From NCBI RefSeq assembly GCF_023074075.1, contig NZ_JADPKT010000010.1, positions 1 to 58,085 of the forward strand: a DNA stretch of 58,085 bases, read 5' to 3'. Shown piece after piece: positions 18,732-28,310 of the stretch (position 1 is its first letter; each line of letters begins with the position of its first letter). The notes under the pieces were generated by a model that ran no database searches, had not been told where the DNA came from, and worked only from the letters and a program-made list of their open reading frames with translations. The DNA comes from Bradyrhizobium sp. 138 (GTDB lineage Bacteria > Pseudomonadota > Alphaproteobacteria > Rhizobiales > Xanthobacteraceae). Both the position numbers and the translations under genes were made by a program.

Positions 18732-19661
18732 TCAAGGCTTTCTCCCGACAGGAGAGTGGGGTGATATTTCCGAGCAATGGGGTTGGGAGCGCAAGGCCAG
18801 GGGCATTCCCAGGGCCGAGACAAGAACCGCGATGGCCCCCAGCCACTGTGTTGCGGTCAGAGTTTCCCGAAGGAAGATAGATGCGAAAATGGATGTAAGC
18901 ACGGGAACGAGCGGTAGCAACAGAGCGGCGGCTGTCGCGCTCATTCGCTGCAGCGCGATCCCGTAGAGGAGGAAGGGGATCGAAAAGAGCAGCAATCCGG
19001 ATCCGGCCACCGGGACAATATCGCCGATGACCACAGAGAGCGTCGGCAATGGGCGAACGCAAATCCACGCAAATACGACCACTGCAAACGCGACGATCTG
19101 GCTCGTTGTCGTAAGGCGCAACGCGTCCACGCTTTGCGACATCACACGGACCGCTATGCTGTAGAGTGAGGCGAATAGTACGCCGGCGAGTACGAGAGCG
19201 ACCCCCAGTCCCGGCGTTGCGGAAGGAGCAGATTCAGAGGTCCATTGCAAAAAGCCGACCCCGGCAAAAGCCAACAAACAGAGAAAGACGATAGCACGGT
19301 TAGGGATCTCACCAAGGATCAACCACGCAAGAAGTATGACCATCGGCAGTTCAACTGCGAACAGCATCGCCTCTACCGACGCCGGCAGCATCGATAGTCC
19401 GAAGATCGACAGACCAGACGCAAGCGCCGGCTGCAGGATGCCGGCAAGGCCAGCACGCCAATCGCTCAAGCGAGGCGGCGCACCTGAGAGGATCGATAGT
19501 ACGATCAGGCTTGCGGCACTCACAGCCAACTGCGCTGTCAAAAGCGAGAGCGGTTCGATGCAGCAGAGCGCGGCCTTGGACAGAACGTTGCCGATGCTCC
19601 AGCTGACCGTTGCGAGTGTTCCGCAAAGAAGCGGTAGGAAAAGAGGTGGGCTCTCACTCAA
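18732..19661 (-). CDS. DMT-superfamily (EamA) permease
   Basis: About 309 aa with ten hydrophobic segments in two homologous halves, typical of EamA exporters of amino acids or metabolites: SWSIGNVLSKAAL, then PASVEAMLFAVELPMVILLAW in the first half and TAAALLLPLVPVLTSIFASIF near the end. A TTG start at 19661 is favoured because GGGAG lies at 19670-19674 eight bases upstream; a far upstream ATG at 19712 has no such signal. It stands alone between relics. The substrate is unknown. Confidence 0.85.
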   Translation of the reverse strand: MSESPPLFLPLLCGTLATVSWSIGNVLSKAALCCIEPLSLLTAQLAVSAASLIVLSILSGAPPRLSDWRAGLAGILQPALASGLSIFGLSMLPASVEAMLFAVELPMVILLAWLILGEIPNRAIVFLCLLAFAGVGFLQWTSESAPSATPGLGVALVLAGVLFASLYSIAVRVMSQSVDALRLTTTSQIVAFAVVVFAWICVRPLPTLSVVIGDIVPVAGSGLLLFSIPFLLYGIALQRMSATAAALLLPLVPVLTSIFASIFLRETLTATQWLGAIAVLVSALGMPLALRSQPHCSEISPHSPVGRKP

Positions 19662-19712
19662 GCTTATGACTCCCTTCGTCGCGGCGATCGGAGTGGGTTC
19701 ACGGCAATGCAC

Positions 19713-20161
19713 GTTTGAATTCTCGGTTCATGATCTGCCGCCGCCGGATCGCATATCGAATTCTGGGCTCTAATTGTCCTACCCAAGGGCGAAGCCACGA
19801 GTATCGCATGCGTTGTGTCTCTTAGCCTCGAAGCTTCGTCGTTCCGCACCACGGGCGAATGGCATGGTCGGAGGTAACTGGCGACGCCCTTACGATGATC
19901 GTACATGCGTTGTCGATCGCATGAAAACAAGTGAAAGAGCGATAAATCCATACCACGATTTACGTCATCTCCACCCCGGGGCAGGCTGCTGCGACCTATG
20001 GGGTTGAAGACGGATTGGATCGAGCTGCCGTTCCGCCTTCGAAGGACCTGGATCCGGAGGTGCGTAAGGCGCTCCGGGAGTTTCTAGTCGCATCGCTCGA
20101 CGGGTACGGCGATTCCCCTCACGTGGTTGATTTCGCAATCCGAGGACGCGCGCCAATGATG
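19713..20161. other. Gap without a supported gene
   Basis: Scattered short frames occur. One plus frame near 20030-20160 reads PPSKDLDPEVRKALREFL, then GYGDSPHVVDFAI, which looks like real coding sequence but has no recognisable family or start. It is perhaps a gene fragment. Confidence 0.35.
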
Positions 20162-20407
20162 ATTGGGGAGGACATTATGCCACAATGCAGGGGCCGGCGC
20201 TGAGGGCAGGCCTTGCCAAGGCCGTCCAAGGCCTCGGGGCCGCACGCTTCCGCATTTTTCGGAAGCTCGAAAACTGAATCGGTAATCGTAGTCCCTGCTT
20301 CTGTCCGAAACCACACGTGCCGAATGTAAGTAAATTGCCAGGGTGTCTGCACACGAGACATTCGGCCGAGAAATTGCGACCAGATTCCTCTGGTTTGCAC
20401 TGGCCCA
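20162..20407 (+). repeat. Diverged direct repeat A, left copy (upstream of nodU)
   Basis: Begins GGACATTATGCCACAA and ends near TTTGCACTGGCCCA. It is alignable by eye with 23163-23403 (GGACATTTTGCCACAA to CTCGCACTGGCGCA) with many substitutions and a few indels. The copies are in the same orientation and bracket nodU, about 3 kb apart. Confidence 0.65.
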
Positions 20408-20595
20408 AATCATGCTGTGGCTACGGGCGAGAACGCAGAATGGGAGGCGCCTTAGTTGCAACCAGCCATCGAGATGACCTCGTGCCACTGAGAATGAGGG
20501 CAAAATATAAGTCGTGATCCGAAATCCGATCTCGATCGGGACGAGGGACCTGACGGTCTTGGAAGTCCCGTCTTAGGTCATGACTTGGCTGAAAT

Positions 20596-20618
20596 GCGCA
20601 TCCGCAACCTAGATGCGC
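20596..20618. promoter_or_regulatory. Nod-box-like half-site (LysR-type inverted repeat) upstream of nodU
   Basis: GCGCATC-N9-GATGCGC is a perfect 7-bp inverted repeat containing the ATC-N9-GAT pattern of the NodD-binding nod box. Its centre ATCCGCAACCTAGATG fits 14 of 16 positions of the nod-box first half. The second half of the nod box is not recognisable. It lies about 200 bases before nodU. Confidence 0.4.
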
Positions 20619-20821
20619 ACGCTCACGCCAGGCGGGCATCTGGTACTCGGATCTGCGTGTGATACCGCTCGAACGCTTGGCGTCATGCCGCTGATGCAGA
20701 GATGGTCCGGGAAGCGCTGACGAAGCGTTGATCGTTCGAGTGCGTCTGCTTGCTCGCTGCTTTCGGCAGCGAAGACGGTCTTCAAATTAATCGAATCGTC
20801 TGGGGCTAACATGGAGGCACT

Positions 20822-22477
20822 ATGCGCATCTGCGGTATCAAGCTGACGCATGACGGATCAATCGCTCTTATCGAGGACGGACGACTTGCTTTTTGTGTCG
20901 AGCAGGAGAAGCGGGACAACAATCCGCGATATCAAAGCATTGACAATCTCGATGCAGTTGTCGTCGCCTTAGCGGAGCAGGGGCTGGATGCGTCGGATGT
21001 TGATCAGTTCGTCATCGACGGCTGGTGGGGAGAGGGGCAGTCGGAATTCCAGGTCCTCAGTGGGGCTACGCCAATTACTCTCAAAGGTGCGCCGTATATT
21101 GAAAGTCATGCCGATGGCCTGCTAACGTCGCGCGACGGCACTGGCCTGCTACTGGGCGGCAAATCCTTTCCTTACAGGAGCTATCCGCACGTCACGGGCC
21201 ATGTGGCCGCCGCATACTGCACGAGTCCCTTTGCGAAAGCAGGACAACCCGCGTTCTGTCTGGTGTGGGACGGCGGCACCTTTCCACGTCTTTATTATGT
21301 AGGACTCCGCGGCGCCCAGTTCATCGAATGCCTGTTTCCAATGATTGGGCACGCCTATGCGGCCGCAGGTTATCACTTCGGACCGTATAAGCAGGCGACG
21401 CGCACCAATTGGGACCTCGGTGTTGCCGGCAAGTTGATGGCCTATATCGCACTAGGCTCTGTTGATGAAAACATCGTCACGGTCTTTCAGGAGCTTTACG
21501 AGGAGCACTTTGGGACCAATGCAGAGCTCGCCCGTCCTGACAGTCCGGAGTCTGCGCTTGAAGCTGTGCATGATTACGTCGATGCCAGCGCGCAGCGGTT
21601 GAAGTCCAAGGCTCCCGAAGATGTGCTTGCATCGTTTCATTGTTTCCATGAGCGTCTGCTCGTTCGCGAAATGGCGCGTGCTTTGCAGCGCCACTCACGT
21701 TTTCCGGCGCGCAACTTGTGTATAACAGGCGGCTGCGCTCTCAACATAAAATGGAATAGTGCGCTACGCGCCAGCGGCCTGTTCGATGCTGTCTGGGTGC
21801 CGCCCTTTCCGAATGACAGCGGATCGGCAATCGGTGCCGCTTGCTCGGCAGTGGCGGCCGACAAAGGCTTCGTGCCGCTACAATGGTCAGTCTATAGCGG
21901 TCCAGCCCTGCAGCCGAGCGATGTGCCGACCGAATGGGACGCCGCGCCGTGTAGCATGAGTGAACTCGCGACCATTCTCGTCAGCAACAAGCCGGTGATT
22001 TTCTTTGCCGACCGCGCCGAGCTTGGGCCTCGGGCACTGGGCAGTAGAAGCATTCTCGCAGCCGCGACGACGGCGCGAATGAAGGATCATCTCAACGATA
22101 TCAAACTTCGCGAACACTTCCGGCCGGTCGCTCCGATATGCTTGGAGGATCGTGCCCCGGAGATTTTCAGCCCTGGAACGCCGGACCCTTACATGCTCTT
22201 TGATCATCAGACACGAGCAGAATGGCGGGACAAAGTCCCCGCCGTTGTACATCTGGACGGAACTGCGCGATTGCAAACCATTCCCAGATCGTCCCAGCAC
22301 AAAGTCGCCAAGCTTCTCGTCGAATATGAGAAACTTACGGGTATTCCACTGCTTTGCAACACGAGTGCGAACCACCATGGACGCGGTTTCTTCCCGAATG
22401 TCGCAACGGCCTGCCAGTGGGGAGGCGTTGAGCATGTATGGTGCCATGGCATGCTGTGGACGAAAACACAGAAGTGA
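20822..22477 (+). CDS. nodU: Nodulation protein NodU, Nod-factor 6-O-carbamoyltransferase
   Basis: A 551-aa carbamoyltransferase of the NodU/CmcH family, very close to bradyrhizobial NodU. The N-terminal kinase-like domain starts MRICGIKLTHDGSIAL and holds the His-rich metal/carbamoyl-site motif YPHVTGHVAAAYCTSPFA, LVWDGGTFPRLYYV and CITGGCALNIKWNS. The YrdC-like C-terminal part has RAELGPRALGSRSILA, LREHFRPVAPICLED and PLLCNTSANHHGRGFF. It adds a carbamoyl group from carbamoyl-phosphate to the non-reducing glucosamine of Nod factors, in the cytosol. GGAGG at 20813-20817 supports ATG 20822. The usual partners (nodABCSIJ) are absent; nodU stands alone between relics and repeats. It is slightly shorter than typical NodU (about 570) at the C-terminus. 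Confidence 0.95.
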   Translation: MRICGIKLTHDGSIALIEDGRLAFCVEQEKRDNNPRYQSIDNLDAVVVALAEQGLDASDVDQFVIDGWWGEGQSEFQVLSGATPITLKGAPYIESHADGLLTSRDGTGLLLGGKSFPYRSYPHVTGHVAAAYCTSPFAKAGQPAFCLVWDGGTFPRLYYVGLRGAQFIECLFPMIGHAYAAAGYHFGPYKQATRTNWDLGVAGKLMAYIALGSVDENIVTVFQELYEEHFGTNAELARPDSPESALEAVHDYVDASAQRLKSKAPEDVLASFHCFHERLLVREMARALQRHSRFPARNLCITGGCALNIKWNSALRASGLFDAVWVPPFPNDSGSAIGAACSAVAADKGFVPLQWSVYSGPALQPSDVPTEWDAAPCSMSELATILVSNKPVIFFADRAELGPRALGSRSILAAATTARMKDHLNDIKLREHFRPVAPICLEDRAPEIFSPGTPDPYMLFDHQTRAEWRDKVPAVVHLDGTARLQTIPRSSQHKVAKLLVEYEKLTGIPLLCNTSANHHGRGFFPNVATACQWGGVEHVWCHGMLWTKTQK

Positions 22478-22587
22478 GCGATCCCCGGTCCAACGGCACC
22501 TTTCCCGCTAAGAATGAGCGAAATATGACAGCGGGTCGCTGTCTGCCGGATGTCGCCTACGATGCGCCGGGAGGGTGCTTCGGGCTG

Positions 22588-22862
22588 CGAATGGTGCGGC
22601 AGGAGGACGATTTTATGTATGGTCCTCGGCACGGCCACCGCCTGATACAGGCATATCAGGGTGCTCGGCGAGCCAGTGCCGGCATGCCGCAGAGCCTAAC
22701 GATAGGCTTGCTGCGCTTAGTGTTCCTGGCACGGCCGTTGCTATTGAGAGGCAGCAACACCGAGTGAGGCTGTGCATTCAGACGTGTCAGACAGACGCTC
22801 TCTAACGCCGTGTGTCCATTTCCGAGAGAATAGGCGCGGGAGCAGCCGCGGGATCGTTGGGA
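22588..22862 (+). repeat. Direct repeat B, left copy
   Basis: About 270 bases from GAATGGTGCGGCAGGAGGAC onward are roughly 90% identical by eye to 23399-23669, same orientation, 811 bases apart. Both copies carry the same sigma54-type promoter. With repeat A the pattern suggests tandem duplication around nodU. Confidence 0.85.
22726..22742 (+). promoter_or_regulatory. Sigma54 (RpoN) -24/-12 promoter motif, copy 1
   Basis: CTGGCACGGCCGTTGCT matches the consensus YTGGCACGRNNNTTGCW at every fixed position. No gene follows within 1 kb in this copy except the duplicated promoter and the methyltransferase beyond it. A strict NifA site (TGT-N10-ACA) was not found upstream. Confidence 0.65.
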
Positions 22863-23162
22863 CTTGCCAGTGGGCTCATCAGGATCGCCGGTTGCGATCG
22901 GCCAGCCAGGATGAGGGCGGTAAGAAGGGCCGAAGGTCCGGGAAAAGCATCTTTCCGCTCAAGAGCGGTCTGGGATCGCCAGAGCGGCAGCAGCGGCCTG
23001 GGAAAAGGGCTGATCCCTCAATTTCAAACTGAGACACGGCATTATCGCTCAACACCGTCCAGCGTCCCTGGTGATGGGCGCCGCGAAATGGCGCTGGCGC
23101 GACACGGGCTAGTCATCGCACAAGGATGCCGAGATTGGCGGCGACTACCGCATCAGCACCGG
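22863..23162. other. Gap between repeat copies without a supported gene
   Basis: No frame with a start signal or known motif. The sequence could be a non-coding transcript from the upstream sigma54 motif or decayed DNA. Confidence 0.35.
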
Positions 23163-23403
23163 ACATTTTGCCACAACGTAGCAGTCGGCGCTGAGGACAG
23201 GCATAAAGCGAGAATCGGGTCAATGCCCAGAACCGCAGGCGCTGGGCAGCTTTCGGTAACCCGAAAACTGATCAGGTGAGCGCAGTTCGTGCTTCTGTCG
23301 GAAACCAAACGTGACAAATGTCAGTAGATCGCCAGCGTGTCTGCAAACGCGACGTTCGGCCGAAAAGTTGCGAGCGATTCCTCTAGCTCGCACTGGCGCA
23401 TGG
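23163..23403 (+). repeat. Diverged direct repeat A, right copy
   Basis: Second copy of the segment at 20162-20407. Shared blocks include GGACATT-TGCCACAA, GGCGCTGAGG-CAGGC, TGCTTCTGTC-GAAACCA and CATTCGGCCGA-like CGTTCGGCCGA. It adjoins repeat B directly. Confidence 0.65.
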
Positions 23404-23669
23404 TGCGGCAAGAGGACGATTTCATGTATGGTCCTCGGCACGGCTACCGCCTGATACAGGCATATCACGGTGCTCGGCGAGCGAATGCCAGCATGCCGCA
23501 GAGCCTAATCATAGGCGCTTGCTGCGCTTAGCGTTCCTGGCACGGCCGTTGCTATTGAGGGGCAGCAACACCGAGTGAAGCTGTGCATTCAGACGTGTAG
23601 ACAGATGTTCTCTAAAGCCGTGTGCCCATTTCCGAGAGAGCAGGCGCGGGAACAGCCGCGCTATCGTTG
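23399..23669 (+). repeat. Direct repeat B, right copy
   Basis: Second copy of 22588-22862. It contains a few indels (one extra CG near 23516) and scattered substitutions, and leads directly toward the methyltransferase gene. Confidence 0.85.
23537..23553 (+). promoter_or_regulatory. Sigma54 (RpoN) -24/-12 promoter motif, copy 2, before the methyltransferase
   Basis: Identical CTGGCACGGCCGTTGCT. The predicted start of transcription near 23564 gives a leader of about 250 bases to the methyltransferase ATG at 23816. In rhizobia such promoters usually need NifA or another sigma54 activator. Confidence 0.7.
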
Positions 23670-23815
23670 GCAGTCGGTTGATGGAGAGCGAGATGAGGCC
23701 GGCTATCCGGCTTCTCAGCTCACCGCTTGCCGGACGCTGAAGCAGTTCGTCCAGACCGGCCTGCTGGCCGCCGGCGTCTCGCGAATGTTGTTTTCACCAC
23801 AAGATGGAGAGTTAG

Positions 23816-24505
23816 ATGAATGCCCCGCTAGGCGTGTCTGTAAGGCGCCAAACGACTGACGTAGATGCAATGCTAGCCGAACTGCGATTATGCGAGCGCC
23901 CGCATGACGTGGAAGTAAGCGGTCTGCCCCTGCACGTCCTGCCTGGTGTTTTGTCACCACGCCTAAGTCACGGTCCCGACGCATTGATGTCGAAGTGGCA
24001 CATCGAACCTGGCGCGACAGTACTCGATCTGGGATGCGGATCAGGCGTACTAGGGCTTGCAGCGCTCCGTGCCGGCGCAGGCTGTCTAGTGGCACTCGAC
24101 ATAAATCCGCAAGCCGTCCTCACGACGAAGATAAACATCGAGAGGTTAGGTTACTCGGACAAAGCCGAGGCGCGCTATAGCGACACCTATTCTGGGCTGC
24201 ATTCCGGAGAAAAATTTGACATCATTCTCTTTGCCGCCCCTTATTGGAATCGTAAAGCGAAAGACGACCTGGAGCGCTCTTGCTTCGATGAAGATCACAA
24301 TGTCATGGCTTCGGCTCTCAAAGGTGCGCGGCGCCGCCTAAATGACAAGGGCGTGATGTATGTGCTCTTCTCTGATCAGGGAGATGTCGGGCGCGTCCTG
24401 AATTTGATTAATAGGAGTAAGCTGCGCGTCAGGAATATGCATATTTTCCGCCCCTCGATTCCAGAGGGGCACGTCCGGATTATTTGGGAACTCACGGTGC
24501 GATGA
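23816..24505 (+). CDS. SAM-dependent methyltransferase (HemK/RsmC-like small-domain fold), orphan
   Basis: A 229-aa Rossmann-fold methyltransferase. The SAM-binding motif I is TVLDLGCGSGVLGLAALRAG near residue 67, the acidic end of strand 2 is LVALDINPQAV near 90, and motif IV is IILFAAPYWNRKA near 135, where HemK/RsmC-type enzymes have NPPY. It resembles MTS-domain enzymes that methylate amides or exocyclic amines. It is not NodS. GGAGAG lies at 23804-23809 before ATG 23816. The upstream sigma54 motif suggests expression in nitrogen-fixing conditions. The target could be a protein, RNA or small molecule; the changed motif IV argues against a standard PrmC. Confidence 0.8.
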   Translation: MNAPLGVSVRRQTTDVDAMLAELRLCERPHDVEVSGLPLHVLPGVLSPRLSHGPDALMSKWHIEPGATVLDLGCGSGVLGLAALRAGAGCLVALDINPQAVLTTKINIERLGYSDKAEARYSDTYSGLHSGEKFDIILFAAPYWNRKAKDDLERSCFDEDHNVMASALKGARRRLNDKGVMYVLFSDQGDVGRVLNLINRSKLRVRNMHIFRPSIPEGHVRIIWELTVR

Positions 24506-24825
24506 AAGCTCGTGTATCGGGTACCGTTCGGGCCGAGCATGGGCCCAAAAAGAAGGTCCAGGCGCTGCACGGTTCGCTTCGCAAAAGTCATAGAGTTCGC
24601 GGTACTTTCCGGCCGACGAGGCGCGCTCGACATTTATGTCGCGGTGACTGACCGCGATGATGACCGAAACCCGTGAAAAGCCCATTCTGGCGCACCTTCA
24701 CGTAGGTAGCTATAATCCACGGTTAGCCTCGCGCTTCGAGTAGTCGCTCGAGACTTCAGCTTGTCGTCGAACTCATCGCCCGGCCGTCCGGCAACGATGC
24801 GCCTCCGTTAACCGAAACGGTGTTT
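24506..24825. other. Gap without a supported gene
   Basis: An antisense frame (24338-24685) contains VSVIIAVSHRDINVERAS and KYRELYDFCEANRAA, which look protein-like but match no family I can name. It overlaps the 3' end of the methyltransferase gene, so it is probably a fragment at most. Confidence 0.35.
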
Positions 24826-26122
<1,297 letters not shown>

Positions 26123-28048
26123 TTGAAGATTAAGTCTATCGCCGTTAAGAATTTTCGGTCCTTCAAAAAGATGGTGGTTAATCTGGATGATTACACAGCC
26201 TTCGTGGGACCGAATGGCGCCGGAAAGTCCACTGTACTTTGCGCCCTGAACATCTTTTTCCGTCAGACGGAGGAAGCTCCGACAAATCTCATCGAGCTTG
26301 ACGCCGAAGATTTCCACAACGGCAACACCAAAGAGCCTATCGAGATTACATTGACCTTCCACGATCTCGAGCCCGAGGCGCAAGCGGATTTCTCCGAATA
26401 CTACCGGTCAGGCATCCTGGTCGTATCAGCGCTTGCGGAATTCAGCGACACGACGCGCAAGGCGACGGTTCGCCAGTTCGCCAAACGCAGTGCCATGAAC
26501 GAGTTCAGCGAATTCTTCCGCAAATACAACGACGGGGCTGCTGCCGGTGAATTGGCGGTGATCTATGAGGGGATACGCGAGACTCACCCCGAGTTCGGTC
26601 TTCCCAAAAAGGGCAGTAAAGAAGCCAATCGCCAAGCGCTTCGATCATACGAGGAAGACCACCCGGAACGATGCGTTCTGATTGATAGCGAAGATCAATT
26701 CTACGGCTTCAGCAAGGGCGGCGACCGTCTATCCCGCTATGTCCAATGGGTCTACGTCCCCGCAGTGAAGGATGCGACCAAGGAGAACGTTGAAGGTCGC
26801 AACACCGCACTGGGCAAGCTCCTCGCACGGACGGTGCGCTCAAAGGTGAATTTCGATGGAGAGATCGCCTCACTCAGAAACACCACCCTCGATGCTTACA
26901 AGAACATCATCCAGAAGCAGCAAACTGCGCTGGACGACCTCTCGCAAGCTCTGACAGCCAAGCTCGGTGAATGGGCGCATCCCGAGGCGGTTGCGCGGCT
27001 GGAATGGACCGAGGACCCGCTCAAGTCCGTGCAGATTGCCGATCCCGCGGCGCGGCTATTCGCGAGCGAGGGAACGTTCTCAGGCGATCTCGCCAGATTT
27101 GGGCATGGCCTTCAGCGATCCTATCTTTTGGCTCTCCTTCAAGAGCTCGCCGCGACGAACGAGTCGGCGCAACCTCGGCTGATCCTGGGATGCGAGGAGC
27201 CGGAGCTCTATCAACACCCTCCGCAAGCGCGTCATTTGGCCTCGGTTTTCAAGAAGCTGAGCGAAGCAAATGCGCAGATCCTGGTTTCGACCCACAGCCC
27301 GTACTTTGTGTCCGGAAGGCATTTTGAACATGTGCGTCTGGTTCGAAGGGATGAGACGAAAAAGGAGTCCAGCATACGATGGACCACCTGCGAAAAAGTC
27401 GTCGCAAGGTTATCCGAGATATCCGGAGAGAAGGTGACGCCGATTGAGGCGGAGCGGGCGCAACTCCATCAAGCTCTGCAACCGCATCTCAACGAGATGT
27501 TTTTCACCCAGAAGCTGGTGTTGGTGGAGGGTCTGGAAGACACGGCTTACATCACCGCGTGGATGACATACTCAGATCTTTGGGATGTTTATCGCAAGTC
27601 GGGCTGCAACATTGTTGCCGCGAACGGCAAGAGCTCGCTCATTGAGCCCCTGCTGATCGCCAGGGAACTGGGCATTCCGACGTTTGTCGTCTTTGACGCC
27701 GATGGCAACGAGCAAAACCCGGGGCGCCGCAACCTTCACAAACTGGACAATATGAAAATTCTCGCCCTGCTGGACGGTGATGTAACCACGCCTTTTCCGG
27801 ACAATCCGGTGTGGACGAGCAGCTATGCGATTTGGCCGGAGAATCTCGGCGCGATCCTCAAGCAGGAGGCAGGAGCCGCGCTTTGGGATACTTCCTATTC
27901 GGCGGCCACCAAGGGATTGGGCAGCCCCTCCGGCAGCTTCGTCAAGAACACCGTCCACATTGGGGATCATCTGGCAATCCTGAGAGGGAAAGGTGCAAAG
28001 ATGCCGACGCTCGACAGCCTTTGTGCAGCGATCCTGGCGCTGGCTTGA
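26123..28048 (+). CDS. OLD-family ATPase with C-terminal TOPRIM nuclease domain
   Basis: A 641-aa protein. The N-terminal ABC-type ATPase half has IKSIAVKNFRSFKK and Walker A FVGPNGAGKSTVL near residue 35. Its C-terminal lobe has GDLARFGHGLQRSYLLALL (signature region), LILGCEEPELYQHPP (Walker B) near 358 and ILVSTHSPYFVS (His switch) near 388. A TOPRIM domain follows with QKLVLVEGLEDTAYIT near 463 and PTFVVFDADGNEQN near 518, keeping the catalytic Glu and DxD. OLD proteins are ATP-regulated DNA nucleases found in phage exclusion and in systems such as Gabija. TTG 26123 (MKIKSIAV) is preferred since AGGGGA lies seven bases upstream; ATG 26108 has no binding site. It heads an operon with the next two genes (15- and 31-base gaps). 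No helicase partner is present. Confidence 0.9.
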   Translation: MKIKSIAVKNFRSFKKMVVNLDDYTAFVGPNGAGKSTVLCALNIFFRQTEEAPTNLIELDAEDFHNGNTKEPIEITLTFHDLEPEAQADFSEYYRSGILVVSALAEFSDTTRKATVRQFAKRSAMNEFSEFFRKYNDGAAAGELAVIYEGIRETHPEFGLPKKGSKEANRQALRSYEEDHPERCVLIDSEDQFYGFSKGGDRLSRYVQWVYVPAVKDATKENVEGRNTALGKLLARTVRSKVNFDGEIASLRNTTLDAYKNIIQKQQTALDDLSQALTAKLGEWAHPEAVARLEWTEDPLKSVQIADPAARLFASEGTFSGDLARFGHGLQRSYLLALLQELAATNESAQPRLILGCEEPELYQHPPQARHLASVFKKLSEANAQILVSTHSPYFVSGRHFEHVRLVRRDETKKESSIRWTTCEKVVARLSEISGEKVTPIEAERAQLHQALQPHLNEMFFTQKLVLVEGLEDTAYITAWMTYSDLWDVYRKSGCNIVAANGKSSLIEPLLIARELGIPTFVVFDADGNEQNPGRRNLHKLDNMKILALLDGDVTTPFPDNPVWTSSYAIWPENLGAILKQEAGAALWDTSYSAATKGLGSPSGSFVKNTVHIGDHLAILRGKGAKMPTLDSLCAAILALA

Positions 28049-28063
28049 GACATGGGGCAATAA

Positions 28064-28279
28064 ATGGATTACGTGAGAGTGCGATCCAGCACGGTGAGCG
28101 CCGTCGGATACGACGAGGACGCAAGGGTCTTGGGCGTACAATTCCTCAATGGCAGTGAATATCACTACTTTGCCGTGCCCAAGGCGCAGTTCGAAGGCCT
28201 CAAAGCAGCCGCTTCGGTGGGGAGCTACCTGAACGCCTTTATCAAGGATGCCGGTTTCCGATTTAAACGAGTCAGATAG
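28064..28279 (+). CDS. KTSC-domain protein, 71 aa
   Basis: The whole protein is one KTSC domain: VRSSTVSAVGYDEDARVLGV, then FLNGSEYHYFAVPKAQFEGL and ASVGSYLNAFIKDAGF. KTSC domains are small folds found alone or attached to nucleases and ligases, with roles suggested in nucleic-acid binding. It starts 15 bases after the OLD stop with a weak GGGG before the ATG and ends 31 bases before the DUF2130 start, so translation is likely coupled. Confidence 0.85.
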   Translation: MDYVRVRSSTVSAVGYDEDARVLGVQFLNGSEYHYFAVPKAQFEGLKAAASVGSYLNAFIKDAGFRFKRVR

Positions 28280-28310
28280 AGGAGAGCAGCGAGGAAGGAC
28301 GGACGAGCCA

